From assembly GCF_000153165.2 (NCBI RefSeq), contig NC_014472.1:238501-302500 (forward strand): DNA of 64,000 nt, read 5' to 3'. Under the pieces are notes generated by a model, which did not search any database, was not told the DNA's origin, and worked only from the letters and a program-made list of their open reading frames with translations. The number at the start of each line of letters is the position of its first letter. The stretch's first letter is position 1. Below, in pieces: positions 18,365 to 27,334 of the stretch. Position numbers and translations under genes: made by a program. The DNA is from Maribacter sp. HTCC2170. GTDB lineage: Bacteria; Bacteroidota; Bacteroidia; Flavobacteriales; Flavobacteriaceae.

Positions 18365-19111
18365 ATGAAGATATTAGTTTGCATAAGCAACGTTCCGGAC
18401 ACTACGTCAAAGATTAATTTTACCGACGGTGACACGAAATTTGACACCAACGGTGTGCAGTTCGTCATTAACCCAAATGATGAATTTGGCCTTACTAGGG
18501 CCATGTGGTTTAAAGAAAAACAAGGAGCAGCTGTTCACGTAGCTACCGTTGGAGGACCAAGCTCAGAATCTACAATTCGCAAGGCCTTGGCAATTGGTGC
18601 CGATGAGGCTATAAGAGTAAATGCCGAACCGACTGATGGTTATTTTGTAGCGCAACAACTTGCTGAAGTTGTGAAAAACGGAGGATACGATTTGGTTATT
18701 GCCGGAAGGGAATCCATCGATTATAATGGTGGTATGGTCCCAGGCATCTTAGCCACATTACTGGGTATGAATTTTGTAAACACCTGTATTGAGTTGGAAG
18801 TTGAAGGTAATAATGCAACTGCCACTCGTGAAATTGATGGTGGAAAAGAAAAATTATCGACTACTTTGCCTTTAGTGATAGGCGGACAAAAAGGACTGGT
18901 TGATGAAAGTGACCTTCGCATACCTAATATGCGAGGTATTATGATGGCAAGAAAAAAAGTATTGAACGTTGTTGAACCTGTTGATGCCATTAAAGCCACC
19001 AGCGATGTCAAATTTGACAAACCAGCGCCAAAGGGAGCTGTTAAGTTGGTTGACGCTTCCAATGTTGAGGAGTTAATAAACCTCTTACATAACGAAGCCA
19101 AGGTTATATAA
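18365..19111 (+). CDS. etfB: Electron transfer flavoprotein beta subunit
   Basis: EtfB of 248 aa. It carries the AMP site of the EtfAB heterodimer, which takes electrons from acyl-CoA dehydrogenases and passes them to the respiratory chain. Signatures are the N-terminal CISNVPDTTSKINF, NPNDEFGLTRA near residue 37, the ADEA switch segment near 78 and VIAGRESIDYNGG near 113. etfA follows after 44 nt. An acyl-CoA dehydrogenase that could use this ETF lies at 54822-55964. Confidence 0.94.
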   Translation: MKILVCISNVPDTTSKINFTDGDTKFDTNGVQFVINPNDEFGLTRAMWFKEKQGAAVHVATVGGPSSESTIRKALAIGADEAIRVNAEPTDGYFVAQQLAEVVKNGGYDLVIAGRESIDYNGGMVPGILATLLGMNFVNTCIELEVEGNNATATREIDGGKEKLSTTLPLVIGGQKGLVDESDLRIPNMRGIMMARKKVLNVVEPVDAIKATSDVKFDKPAPKGAVKLVDASNVEELINLLHNEAKVI

Positions 19112-19155
19112 ATCAAACAACGCAAGTCCAATCCAATTTGAAATCTTAAAAAATT

Positions 19156-20124
19156 ATGTCAGTTTTAGTATATACAGAATCAGATAACGGTAAATTCAAG
19201 AAGAACGCTTTTGAGGTCGCTTCTTATGCAAGTGAAGTTGCCAAGCAATTAGGATCCTCGGTGACCGCCATTTCTTTCAATTCAACAGAAAATGAAAGTC
19301 TTGGTAAATACGGTGTTTCAAAAGTATTGAACGTTTCAAACGAGCAATTAAATACTTTCAATGCCAAAGCATTTGCCAATGCCATTACAGAAGCAGCAAG
19401 CAAAGAAAGTGCATCTGTCATTGTTGTCAGCTCGAGCTCAGATACCAAATATCTAGCTCCAATTATCGCCGCCAAATTAAGTGCGGGCTATGTTTCAAAT
19501 GTTGTTGCTGCGCCAGAAAGCACAAGTCCGTTTACCGTAAAAAGATCCGCTTTTAGTAACAAGGGATTTGCACATACACAAATAAATACCGATACAAAAG
19601 TAATTGGGGTTTCGAACAATTCTTTCGGAGCGGTTGAAAATAATACAACAGCAAGTGTTGAAGATTTTAACCCATCTTTAAATGATGCCGACTTTTCAAC
19701 CAAATCGATTGAAATAGACAAAGTTGTGGGCCAAGCCACCATAGCCGATGCGGATATAGTAGTTTCTGGAGGAAGAGGATTAAAAGGTCCTGAAAACTGG
19801 GGAATGATAGAAGAGTTGGCCGATGTTTTAGGGGCAGCAACTGCTTGCTCAAAACCCGTTTCTGACATGGGATGGAGGCCTCATAGCGAACATGTAGGAC
19901 AAACTGGAAAACCGGTAGCAAGTAACCTTTATATAGCTATTGGAATCTCAGGTGCGATTCAGCATTTGGCTGGCGTAAGTGCCTCAAAAACAAAAGTTGT
20001 GATAAATACAGATGCAGAAGCTCCCTTTTTCAAGGCGGCAGACTACGGCATAGTGGGTGACGCTTTTGAAGTGGTGCCAAAACTCATTGAAAAATTAAAG
20101 GAATTTAAAGCCCAAAACACTTAA
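19156..20124 (+). CDS. etfA: Electron transfer flavoprotein alpha subunit
   Basis: EtfA of 322 aa. It holds FAD in its C-terminal domain and pairs with EtfB. The FAD-domain signature VVSGGRGLKGPENWG starts near residue 197. SDMGWRPHSEHVGQTGK follows near 236, then AIGISGAIQHLAG near 262 and VINTDAEAPFFKAADYGIVG near 282. The gene is downstream of etfB and ends at a strong hairpin terminator. Confidence 0.95.
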   Translation: MSVLVYTESDNGKFKKNAFEVASYASEVAKQLGSSVTAISFNSTENESLGKYGVSKVLNVSNEQLNTFNAKAFANAITEAASKESASVIVVSSSSDTKYLAPIIAAKLSAGYVSNVVAAPESTSPFTVKRSAFSNKGFAHTQINTDTKVIGVSNNSFGAVENNTTASVEDFNPSLNDADFSTKSIEIDKVVGQATIADADIVVSGGRGLKGPENWGMIEELADVLGAATACSKPVSDMGWRPHSEHVGQTGKPVASNLYIAIGISGAIQHLAGVSASKTKVVINTDAEAPFFKAADYGIVGDAFEVVPKLIEKLKEFKAQNT

Positions 20125-20145
20125 TTTTTGTTAATTTGTGCTCCT

Positions 20146-20206
20146 AAAGGGCTGTTCAAATTAATTGGTCATCCCTTTTAATTTGAACAGCCCTTTGTGG
20201 TTTTTT
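20146..20206 (+). terminator. Terminator after etfBA
   Basis: An 18-bp perfect stem (20146-20163 with 20179-20196) and a 15-nt loop, followed by GTGG and a T-tract. It ends eight bases before the next start codon, so the downstream gene needs its own promoter or read-through. Confidence 0.85.
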
Positions 20207-20213
20207 ATTGCCT

Positions 20214-20843
20214 ATGAGTTTAGTAAGACTAAAAATAAAAGGAATATCGTATAGCCAGACACAAAACGGAGCTTACGCCCTTATATTGAATGAAGTTGAT
20301 GGTGACCGAAAATTACCCATCGTTATTGGTGCTTTTGAGGCACAATCAATAGCCATTGCCTTGGAAAAGGAAATTAAACCTCCAAGACCTTTAACCCACG
20401 ATCTTTTCAAGAATTTTGCAGATAGATTTGATATCGTCGTGAAACAGGTCATTATTCATAAATTGGTTGACGGTGTCTTTTATTCGAGCATTATATGTGA
20501 AAGGGATAAGATTGAAGAAATAATCGATGCAAGAACAAGTGATGCCATAGCTTTGGCTTTACGATTTAGCGCACCCATCTTTACTTATAAGACCATTTTG
20601 GATAAAGCAGGGATATTCTTGAAATTTTCCTCAAAGGATTCCGATAAGGATGAAAATGATGACAGCATAATGGTCGATGAAATTCTTCAGGAAGGCGAAA
20701 CGGTAGAAATAGACACTGGAGCCACTGATGCTTATACCGAGTTAACCATTGACGAGTTAAAAAAAGAGCTTGATAAAGCGGTAGCAAATGAAGATTACGA
20801 AAAGGCCGCTAAGTTGAGGGATGAAATATCTAAACGGAATTAA
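20214..20843 (+). CDS. Bifunctional nuclease (DUF151) family protein with UVR motif
   Basis: A soluble protein of 209 aa. Residues 1 to about 130 are the DUF151 domain, with LPIVIGAFEAQSIAIALE near 35, RPLTHDLF near 60 and DARTSDAIALALRF near 105. The acidic middle leads to a C-terminal UVR motif (DYEKAAKLRDEI) like that of UvrB and UvrC. The plant homologue gives the name bifunctional nuclease; the bacterial role is not settled. I chose the ATG at 20214 over the TTG at 20208. The gene is 15 nt upstream of the nucleoside transporter, so they may share a transcript. Confidence 0.85.
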   Translation: MSLVRLKIKGISYSQTQNGAYALILNEVDGDRKLPIVIGAFEAQSIAIALEKEIKPPRPLTHDLFKNFADRFDIVVKQVIIHKLVDGVFYSSIICERDKIEEIIDARTSDAIALALRFSAPIFTYKTILDKAGIFLKFSSKDSDKDENDDSIMVDEILQEGETVEIDTGATDAYTELTIDELKKELDKAVANEDYEKAAKLRDEISKRN

Positions 20844-20858
20844 TTAACAGAACCTTCC

Positions 20859-22319
20859 ATGCAAAATAAATTTTGGGTATTCATATTGACTCTCGCTTGT
20901 ACTCTGCCTGTAATTTCCCAAGATTTAATACCTCAAGATACTATTTCCACCGTGGCCGAGACAGTCATAATAAATGACATTTCCCCAACAAATGTTACTG
21001 GTATAGCGCCAAATGAGGGATTCTCCGTAAACAGTCTTTGGAGAGGGGCCTTAGGTATGTTGGTCCTTATCTTAATATCATATTTTTTTAGCGCCAACAG
21101 AAGAGGCATCAATTGGAAAACTGTTGGTATTGGTTTAAGCATTCAATTGGTTATTGCCATTGGTGTACTTCAAGTTGAATTTGTCAAAAATCTTTTTGAA
21201 TGGATTGGTAGTGGGTTTGTTGAATTACTGGAATACACTAGAGCAGGTAGTCAGTTTTTATTTGAAGGTCTAGTTGTTGACATGGACAAATTCGGATATA
21301 TTTTTGCTTTTCAGGTATTGCCGACTATTATTTTCTTTTCCGCTTTAACTTCTGTTCTATATTATTTAGGTGTTATCCAATTCATTGTAAAAGGGTTAGC
21401 CTGGTTACTTACAAGATCACTAGGAATTTCGGGTGCAGAAAGTCTAAGTATTGCGGGCAATATTTTTCTAGGCCAAACAGAAGCTCCACTTCTAATAAAA
21501 GCCTATTTGGAGAAAATGAACAAGTCTGAAATACTACTTGTGATGATTGGAGGTATGGCCACTGTAGCTGGAGCAGTATTGGCGGCATATATAGGATTTT
21601 TAGGCGGTGATGATACGGAAATGAGGTTATATTTTGCCAAACATCTTTTAGCTGCTTCCGTTATGGCAGCTCCTGGCGCCATAGTAATATCTAAAATGCT
21701 GTATCCTCAGACTGAAGAAATCAACACTGAAGTAACTGTATCATCAGAAAAAATAGGTTCAAACATTTTAGATGCGATAGCAAATGGTACAACAGAAGGG
21801 TTAAAATTGGCCGTGAACGTAGGTGCTATGCTATTGGTCTTTGTCGCATTTATAGCCATGATCAATGGCATTTTAGGGGGTGTAGGTAGTTTCACTGGTT
21901 TAAACAATTGGATTGCCCTCCATTCTCCTTATGAATCATTCTCCTTAGAAGCCATTCTAGGAACAGTTTTCGCCCCATTAATGTGGTTAATTGGTGTAGC
22001 CAAAGAGGATGTTATGCTCATGGGGCAACTTCTCGGAATTAAGTTAGTGGCAAGTGAATTTGTGGGTTATATCCAATTAGCTCAATTAAAAGATATAGCC
22101 AATGCTTCACATTTCACTTTTAACAAGTCTGTGATTATGGCAACTTATATGTTATGTGGATTTGCAAACTTTGCATCAATCGGTATACAAATAGGCGGAA
22201 TCGGTTCTTTGGCACCTGGACAACGTAAAACACTCTCCGAATTTGGAATGAGGGCCGTATTGGGTGGATCGTTAGCCTCTTTACTTTCTGCTACTATAGC
22301 AGGTATGATCTTAGGTTGA
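20859..22319 (+). CDS. NupC/CNT-type nucleoside transporter
   Basis: An inner-membrane, ion-coupled nucleoside importer of the concentrative type, 486 aa. The core begins near residue 65 (GALGMLVLILISYFFSA) and contains the family motifs GQTEAPLLIKAYL near 205, the gate-domain segment VGAMLLVFVAFIAMING and FANFASIGIQIGG near 440. The N-terminus is odd: residues 1-20 look like a cleavable signal peptide, followed by an acidic segment of about 40 residues before the first core helix. Its neighbours (nuclease upstream, thyA downstream) suggest nucleoside salvage. Na+ versus H+ coupling cannot be fixed by eye. Confidence 0.9.
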   Translation: MQNKFWVFILTLACTLPVISQDLIPQDTISTVAETVIINDISPTNVTGIAPNEGFSVNSLWRGALGMLVLILISYFFSANRRGINWKTVGIGLSIQLVIAIGVLQVEFVKNLFEWIGSGFVELLEYTRAGSQFLFEGLVVDMDKFGYIFAFQVLPTIIFFSALTSVLYYLGVIQFIVKGLAWLLTRSLGISGAESLSIAGNIFLGQTEAPLLIKAYLEKMNKSEILLVMIGGMATVAGAVLAAYIGFLGGDDTEMRLYFAKHLLAASVMAAPGAIVISKMLYPQTEEINTEVTVSSEKIGSNILDAIANGTTEGLKLAVNVGAMLLVFVAFIAMINGILGGVGSFTGLNNWIALHSPYESFSLEAILGTVFAPLMWLIGVAKEDVMLMGQLLGIKLVASEFVGYIQLAQLKDIANASHFTFNKSVIMATYMLCGFANFASIGIQIGGIGSLAPGQRKTLSEFGMRAVLGGSLASLLSATIAGMILG

Positions 22320-22410
22320 TTCGTTAATAACCTTTTGATAAAATCATTAATCTCTTTGAACTTTTCGAAGCGCCTTTTTTTACTTTAGCATTCTATAATT
22401 TGAGTATTCA

Positions 22411-23235
22411 ATGAAACAGTACCACGACTTACTAAAACAAGTTTTAAAGGATGGTTGCCAAAAAGGTGATCGAACAGGCACAGGAACCTTAAGCGTTTTT
22501 GGGCATCAAATGCGGTTTGATCTTAGCGAAGGGTTTCCTATGGTAACTACCAAAAAATTACACTTGAAGTCAATTGTACATGAACTACTATGGTTCTTAA
22601 AAGGCGAAACCAATATCGCCTATTTACAAGAAAATGGCGTTCGCATTTGGAATGAATGGGCCGATGAGAAAGGTGATTTGGGACCTGTTTACGGACATCA
22701 ATGGCGTAATTGGAACAGCGAGGAAATTGACCAAATAAAAGAAGTTGTCCATTCACTAAAAAATAATCCAAATAGTAGAAGGATGTTGGTCTCTGCTTGG
22801 AATCCAAGCGTGCTTCCCGATACCTCAAAATCATTTTCAGAAAATGTGGGCAACGGAAAAGCCGCGCTCCCACCTTGTCATGCTTTCTTTCAATTTTATG
22901 TGGCAGACGGAAAATTATCTTGTCAGTTATATCAGCGTAGTGCCGATATCTTCTTAGGTGTTCCTTTTAATATTGCCTCCTATGCGCTATTCACAATGAT
23001 GATGGCCCAAGTTTGTGGCTATGAACCCGGTGAATTCATCCACGCTTTCGGCGATGCGCACATTTACAACAATCACATGGAGCAAGTTGAACTTCAACTT
23101 AGTAGAGAACCTCGACCACTACCTAAGATGGTCATAAATCCCGAGGTAAAAGATATATTCGATTTTAAATTCGATGATTTTAGTTTAGTAGATTACAACC
23201 CACACCCTCATATTAAAGGAGTTGTGGCAGTATAA
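22411..23235 (+). CDS. thyA: Thymidylate synthase
   Basis: Converts dUMP to dTMP using methylene-tetrahydrofolate, which is oxidised to dihydrofolate. It is 274 aa, slightly longer than the E. coli enzyme because of an insertion of about 10 residues before the active site ([13 protein letters not shown]). The catalytic cysteine is Cys156 in PPCHAFF. The dUMP-binding segment [17 protein letters not shown] and the C-terminal [10 protein letters not shown] are intact. The dihydrofolate reductase that recycles its product is 1 kb downstream. A terminator follows at once. Confidence 0.97.
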   Translation: MKQYHDLLKQVLKDGCQKGDRTGTGTLSVFGHQMRFDLSEGFPMVTTKKLHLKSIVHELLWFLKGETNIAYLQENGVRIWNEWADEKGDLGPVYGHQWRNWNSEEIDQIKEVVHSLKNNPNSRRMLVSAWNPSVLPDTSKSFSENVGNGKAALPPCHAFFQFYVADGKLSCQLYQRSADIFLGVPFNIASYALFTMMMAQVCGYEPGEFIHAFGDAHIYNNHMEQVELQLSREPRPLPKMVINPEVKDIFDFKFDDFSLVDYNPHPHIKGVVAV

Positions 23236-23254
23236 TCTTAAAAGTATTTACATG

Positions 23255-23289
23255 AAAAAGCCCCAACAATTAAATTGTTGGGGCTTTTT
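23255..23289. terminator. Bidirectional terminator between thyA and CBM48 gene
   Basis: A 16-bp stem (AAAAAGCCCCAACAAT / ATTGTTGGGGCTTTTT) with a 3-nt loop and T-tracts on both strands, between convergent genes. Confidence 0.92.
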
Positions 23290-23307
23290 GATTTTCCTTT
23301 TCCTTGA

Positions 23308-23604
23308 TTAAAGCTCTAGAACCGCATTTTCAGTCCCTGCATAATCATTCCATTGGTAACGATCAGCCTCAGCTTCGTTTACATAATTTCCATCAACCAA
23401 ATACCTGTACTCATAGGTACTTTCTTTTGGAAGGTCAAACGTTCCTTTAAAAGTTCCGTTTTTTAATTTCTTTAAGGTGCTCCCTTTTGGGTTCCAATTG
23501 TTGAAATCCCCAACAACTGACACCTTTTTAGCTTCTTCTGCTGGTACGGTAAAGGTAACCTTACAGACCGGCTTTGTCTTCAAATACTTTTTTGCAATTC
23601 CCAT
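23308..23604 (-). CDS. Stand-alone CBM48/AMPK-type glycogen-binding domain protein
   Basis: A 98-aa protein made almost only of one early-set beta-sandwich. Signatures are VSVVGDFNNWNP near residue 29, the tryptophan and lysine sugar-contact positions, YEYRYLVDGNY near 64 and a final WNDYAG near 84. Such domains bind alpha-glucans in glycogen enzymes or AMPK, but here no catalytic domain is attached. There is no signal peptide, so it should be cytoplasmic. No glycogen gene is adjacent. The role is unknown. Confidence 0.83.
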   Translation of the reverse strand: MGIAKKYLKTKPVCKVTFTVPAEEAKKVSVVGDFNNWNPKGSTLKKLKNGTFKGTFDLPKESTYEYRYLVDGNYVNEAEADRYQWNDYAGTENAVLEL

Positions 23605-23819
23605 AACATGAACATTATAAATTCATGACAAAATTAAAACAATAACCCTCTCATTCCCAATGAATAATATCACTTTTATCATTTTCGCAATATCGGGATA
23701 ACAATTAGGCAAGCTTCTTAATATTTAACTGAAAGAATTCACATGTAAGTAAAATCCATAACGGTTAATTATTGATTCTTACAATCAAATACCCTTTTAT
23801 ATAACAATAGTAAATACTT

Positions 23820-23827
23820 TATCTTTG
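23820..23827 (+). promoter_or_regulatory. -7 promoter box for the 2TM/folA pair
   Basis: TATCTTTG matches TAnnTTTG and lies 23 nt before the ATG of the 2TM gene. Confidence 0.55.
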
Positions 23828-23849
23828 TAATGAAGAAAGAGACACTATC

Positions 23850-24236
23850 ATGTTTGCTAAAGAAAAGAACAAAACTGAGTTGAATTTGGAACAACATGAA
23901 CTGTTGGAAACTGCCCAGGAACGGATCAAACAAAAGAAAAAATTGTATTCGCATTTTGTGGTTTTTTTGATAGGAAGTGTTTTTTTAATACTTATCAATA
24001 AAATCTTAAAATTCGGGGTTGAATACGATTGGTTTATTTGGGCAATTACTTTTTGGGCCTTTTTGTTTGTGATGCATGTTTTCAACGTTTTTATCACACA
24101 AAATTTTATGGGTAAAGATTGGGAACGCAAGCAAAGGGAGAAGTTAGTCTTAAAACAAAAAGATAGAATCGCAGAAATACAAAAAGAGATAGAAACCGAT
24201 TTTCCACTTTCGAAAATCAATAAAAAAAAACTTTAG
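23850..24236 (+). CDS. 2TM domain protein
   Basis: A small membrane protein of 128 aa. A soluble N-terminal helix (ERIKQKKKLYSH) leads into two membrane segments, about 38-54 (FVVFLIGSVFLILINKI) and 65-84. A charged C-terminal helix rich in Lys and Glu follows. This is the 2TM domain found in Flavobacteriia, often at the end of histidine kinases; here it stands alone. Its stop codon overlaps the GTG start of folA by one base (TAGTG), so the two are translationally coupled. The function is unknown. Confidence 0.82.
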   Translation: MFAKEKNKTELNLEQHELLETAQERIKQKKKLYSHFVVFLIGSVFLILINKILKFGVEYDWFIWAITFWAFLFVMHVFNVFITQNFMGKDWERKQREKLVLKQKDRIAEIQKEIETDFPLSKINKKKL

Positions 24237-24730
24237 TGCAGACTATAACAATGATAGCGGCTGTTGGCGAAAACAATGCTTTGGGCAAAGACAACGATTT
24301 GCTTTGGCATTTGCCCGATGATTTTAAGCGATTTAAACAATTGACCACAGGTCATTATATAATCATGGGTAGAAAGACTTTTGAAAGCTTTCCAAAACCA
24401 TTGCCCAACAGAACTCATATTATTATTACAAGAGATGAAAATTATAAAGTTGAACATCCTGAATGCAGGGTCGTACACTCGCTGGAAAATGCAATAAAAC
24501 TGACCAAAAATGATAAAAATCCTTTCATTATCGGTGGCGGTGAAATCTATAAACAAGGAGAGAAATTTGCTGATAAATTAGAAATAACTAGGGTGCATGA
24601 AAATTTTAACGCTGACACTTATTTTCCGGAAGTGAATGAGAACATCTGGAAATTGGTTGAATCAGAATACCATCCTAAAAATGAAAAGCATAAATACGAT
24701 TTTACGTATTTGACTTATGTTAGAATGTAA
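24236..24730 (+). CDS. folA: Dihydrofolate reductase
   Basis: Reduces dihydrofolate to tetrahydrofolate with NADPH. It is 164 aa. It has GENNALGKDNDLLWHLPDD (substrate loop with the acidic active-site residue), IIMGRKTFESFPKPLPNR near residue 42, and the nucleotide loop IIGGGEIYKQ near 100. The start is a GTG overlapping the stop of the 2TM gene. An ATG five codons later is possible, but it would cut the first beta-strand. It is functionally paired with thyA 1 kb upstream. Confidence 0.95.
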   Translation: MQTITMIAAVGENNALGKDNDLLWHLPDDFKRFKQLTTGHYIIMGRKTFESFPKPLPNRTHIIITRDENYKVEHPECRVVHSLENAIKLTKNDKNPFIIGGGEIYKQGEKFADKLEITRVHENFNADTYFPEVNENIWKLVESEYHPKNEKHKYDFTYLTYVRM

Positions 24731-24740
24731 TTGAATACAG

Positions 24741-25529
24741 TTAAAAATCTAAATGACTTATTTCTAAACTTCCCTCAACATCTTCCAAAAAACTTTTTAA
24801 AACAGAAACACCGGCATTTGTATAAAACTTATGATACGCAGTATTATGGGATGAATTCGTTATTTTTTTTTGTTCCAAAACTGCCCTAGCTTGTCGTGCC
24901 ACCGCCTCTCCAGAGTCTATTATTTTCACATGATCTGGTATTAAATCATTAAGTACCGGAATCAAATAAGGATAATGCGTGCATCCCAATACCAAATAGT
25001 CAATTCCCTTTTCCAACATGGGACCAATGTAGGAAAAAAGTAGTTCTCGTGTTTCTTTTGAGTTTATCTTTCCTTCTTCAATTAATGGGACTAGACCTTT
25101 TCCTACCTGTTCAATAACCGTAATTCCATTGGTGTGATTTTCCGAAGTACTATGAAAAAGACTACTTGTCAACGTACCTTTTGTCGCCAATACGCCAACA
25201 GTTTTTGATTTGGACTGTAGCGCTGCTGGTTTTATTGCTGGTTCTATGCCAATAAAAGGCACATCATAGTTTTTCCTGAGGTGATCAATGGCATTTGTAG
25301 TGGCAGTGTTACATGCCACCACAATCAATTTGCAGCCTTTACCCAATAGCAACTCTGTATTCTTGACACTTAATTGAATGATTTCTTCACTAGACTTTTC
25401 ACCATACGGCGCATTTTCACTATCCGCAAAATAAACAGTATTCTCATTTGGCAGTTGGACATTTATCTCTTTCCAAATGGAAGTACCACCCACACCAGAA
25501 TCAAAAATACCTATGGGATCAACACTCAT
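24741..25529 (-). CDS. murI: Glutamate racemase
   Basis: Makes D-glutamate for peptidoglycan from L-glutamate without a cofactor. It is 262 aa. It has IGIFDSGVGGTS at the N-terminus, YFADSENAPYGEKS near residue 33, the first catalytic cysteine in VACNTATTNA near 72 and the second in LGCTHYPYL near 184. It follows the PafA-like phosphatase after 10 nt on the same strand and converges on folA with a 10-nt gap. Confidence 0.95.
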   Translation of the reverse strand: MSVDPIGIFDSGVGGTSIWKEINVQLPNENTVYFADSENAPYGEKSSEEIIQLSVKNTELLLGKGCKLIVVACNTATTNAIDHLRKNYDVPFIGIEPAIKPAALQSKSKTVGVLATKGTLTSSLFHSTSENHTNGITVIEQVGKGLVPLIEEGKINSKETRELLFSYIGPMLEKGIDYLVLGCTHYPYLIPVLNDLIPDHVKIIDSGEAVARQARAVLEQKKITNSSHNTAYHKFYTNAGVSVLKSFLEDVEGSLEISHLDF

Positions 25530-25539
25530 ATCAAAAAGC

Positions 25540-27222
25540 TTATTTTATCACTTTAGAAATTGGTTTTCCCGTAGAACCGCTAGGAAAAGCTATACCTAGC
25601 AAGCTAGAAATGGTTGGTGCAATATCAGGAATTTCTGTACGCTCCACTGTGCTCCCTCTTCGAATTCCTTTTCCATAAAAAATCAATGGAGAATGGGTAT
25701 CATAAATTTGAGGAGAACCATGGGTAGAACCCGTAATCGAATAACTAATTACTCCAGGTTTCAGTACCATAAGAACATCTCCAGAACGCTTTTGGTTATA
25801 GCCGTTCTGTAGAATATAGGGGATGCCTTGAGTATATTCATTTTGCCACATTTGCTGCCCTGTATATACTCGGTCCATATCCTTGTTTTTAATAAGCTCA
25901 CTAGCTATCTCATTTTGTACTTCGGCAATCTGCATATCTAAATTATCAATTACGTCATGATCTAGGAACACCTGATAATTTGAAACATTCTTGATTAAAT
26001 CAACTGTACCATATTTATATTTCAAAAACTCATCCAAACCTGCCCTTAAAGCATCCCAATCGTGATAACCAGCGGGGATTCTTTGATCTTTAAGATAAGC
26101 AGGTACATGTATCGCCGCATGATCTGCAGTAAGAAAAACTGTATATTCATTTTCCCCCACTTTTTTATCCAAAGCTTTAAAAAGTCGTGTTAAATCTCTA
26201 TCTAATCTAATATAGGTGTCCTGAATTTCTTTTGAATTTACGCCGTACTTGTGCCCCACATAATCAGTGCTAGAAAAACTAACCGCAAGAAAATCAGGAA
26301 TTAAGTCTGACCCAAGGTTTTCACCATCAATAGCAGCAATAGCAAAATCTGCTGTGATGCTATTCCCATAGGGAGTTGCCTTAATTATATCATATTTACC
26401 ATTGGTATTCCATAAAGAAGGTAAATCATGTGGAAAGGTTGGAGCCGTTTGCCCATCAAATAATCCTTCATACTTATTGTTATCCAATCCACTTTCAAGA
26501 TATGTGTTTATATCACCAATTGTAGTCCATGGTTTTTTATATTGCTCTGCTGCGTTCGAACTATTAAAATCATTTACCCATTTCGGCAATTCATTCATAT
26601 AAAAACTACTGGTAATCCAGTTTCCCTCATTAGCCCCGTGAAACCAATATGCAGCATTTGCGGTATGACCACCGGGTAATACAGCTCCCCTATCTTTTAA
26701 GGCAATAGCAATAGTCTTACTTCGCATCTGATAGTGCAACTTCAATTGATCGGTTACGGTGGTGACCGTCATCCTGTGAGGTGACATTTTTCCGGCATCC
26801 GAAGTTGTTCCAATGGACTTATAGTCATCGTCAGATGCGCAATATACTTCAGCATTCATTTCCTTGTCGTACCAATTGTTCCCTATTATCCCGTGAGAAG
26901 AAGGGGTTGTGCCCGTATATACCGAAGTATGACCAGGCCCCGTACTTGTTGGCGCATAATTAAAATGATTGTTTTTACAGTTAAAACCTTTGTTGACCAA
27001 TCTTTTAAAACCATCATCTCCATAATGGTTCCAAAACAATGTTAAATAATCGTAACGCATCTGATCCACCACGATACCAACTACCAACTTGGGAGCGGTT
27101 CGCAAATGATCAATATTTTCGATGCTTTTATCTTTTTTCGATTTTTTCTGGGCAACTGCCTCAAAATTGCCGAAAACTAAAAGGAAAGCAACAAAAAGGA
27201 GAGGTAAATAATTCTTATGCAT
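25540..27222 (-). CDS. PafA-like alkaline phosphatase (type I phosphodiesterase superfamily)
   Basis: A secreted Zn-dependent phosphatase of 560 aa. The signal peptide ends near residue 25 (NFEAVAQ). The first metal aspartate lies in VGIVVDQMRYDYL near 48, and the nucleophilic Thr lies within PTSTGPGHTSVYTG. The KDRGA segment near 182 corresponds to the Lys/Arg pair that marks PafA-type monoesterases. Later metal ligands are in TADHAAIHVP and STHGSPQIYDTHSPL. It resembles the flavobacterial PafA (about 546 aa) and would release phosphate from organic esters in the periplasm. murI is co-directional downstream. Confidence 0.88.
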   Translation of the reverse strand: MHKNYLPLLFVAFLLVFGNFEAVAQKKSKKDKSIENIDHLRTAPKLVVGIVVDQMRYDYLTLFWNHYGDDGFKRLVNKGFNCKNNHFNYAPTSTGPGHTSVYTGTTPSSHGIIGNNWYDKEMNAEVYCASDDDYKSIGTTSDAGKMSPHRMTVTTVTDQLKLHYQMRSKTIAIALKDRGAVLPGGHTANAAYWFHGANEGNWITSSFYMNELPKWVNDFNSSNAAEQYKKPWTTIGDINTYLESGLDNNKYEGLFDGQTAPTFPHDLPSLWNTNGKYDIIKATPYGNSITADFAIAAIDGENLGSDLIPDFLAVSFSSTDYVGHKYGVNSKEIQDTYIRLDRDLTRLFKALDKKVGENEYTVFLTADHAAIHVPAYLKDQRIPAGYHDWDALRAGLDEFLKYKYGTVDLIKNVSNYQVFLDHDVIDNLDMQIAEVQNEIASELIKNKDMDRVYTGQQMWQNEYTQGIPYILQNGYNQKRSGDVLMVLKPGVISYSITGSTHGSPQIYDTHSPLIFYGKGIRRGSTVERTEIPDIAPTISSLLGIAFPSGSTGKPISKVIK

Positions 27223-27241
27223 GGGTAGTAAATTGATAGTA

Positions 27242-27249
27242 CAAAAATA
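27242..27249 (-). promoter_or_regulatory. -7 promoter box for the pafA-like gene
   Basis: TATTTTTG on the minus strand fits TAnnTTTG and lies 20 nt before the ATG at 27222. No PHO-box-like repeat was noticed. Confidence 0.45.
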
Positions 27250-27334
27250 TGTAAATAAACCCTTTAAAGATTAAATGAAGGTTAAAAGACATTCATTATT
27301 CCTATTTTTACCATCGGAAGTCTATATTTATTCT

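Noticed and set aside
18721..19131. Open frame of 136 codons antisense to etfB
   Set aside because: It is a shadow of the etfB codon pattern; no signal or domain seen.
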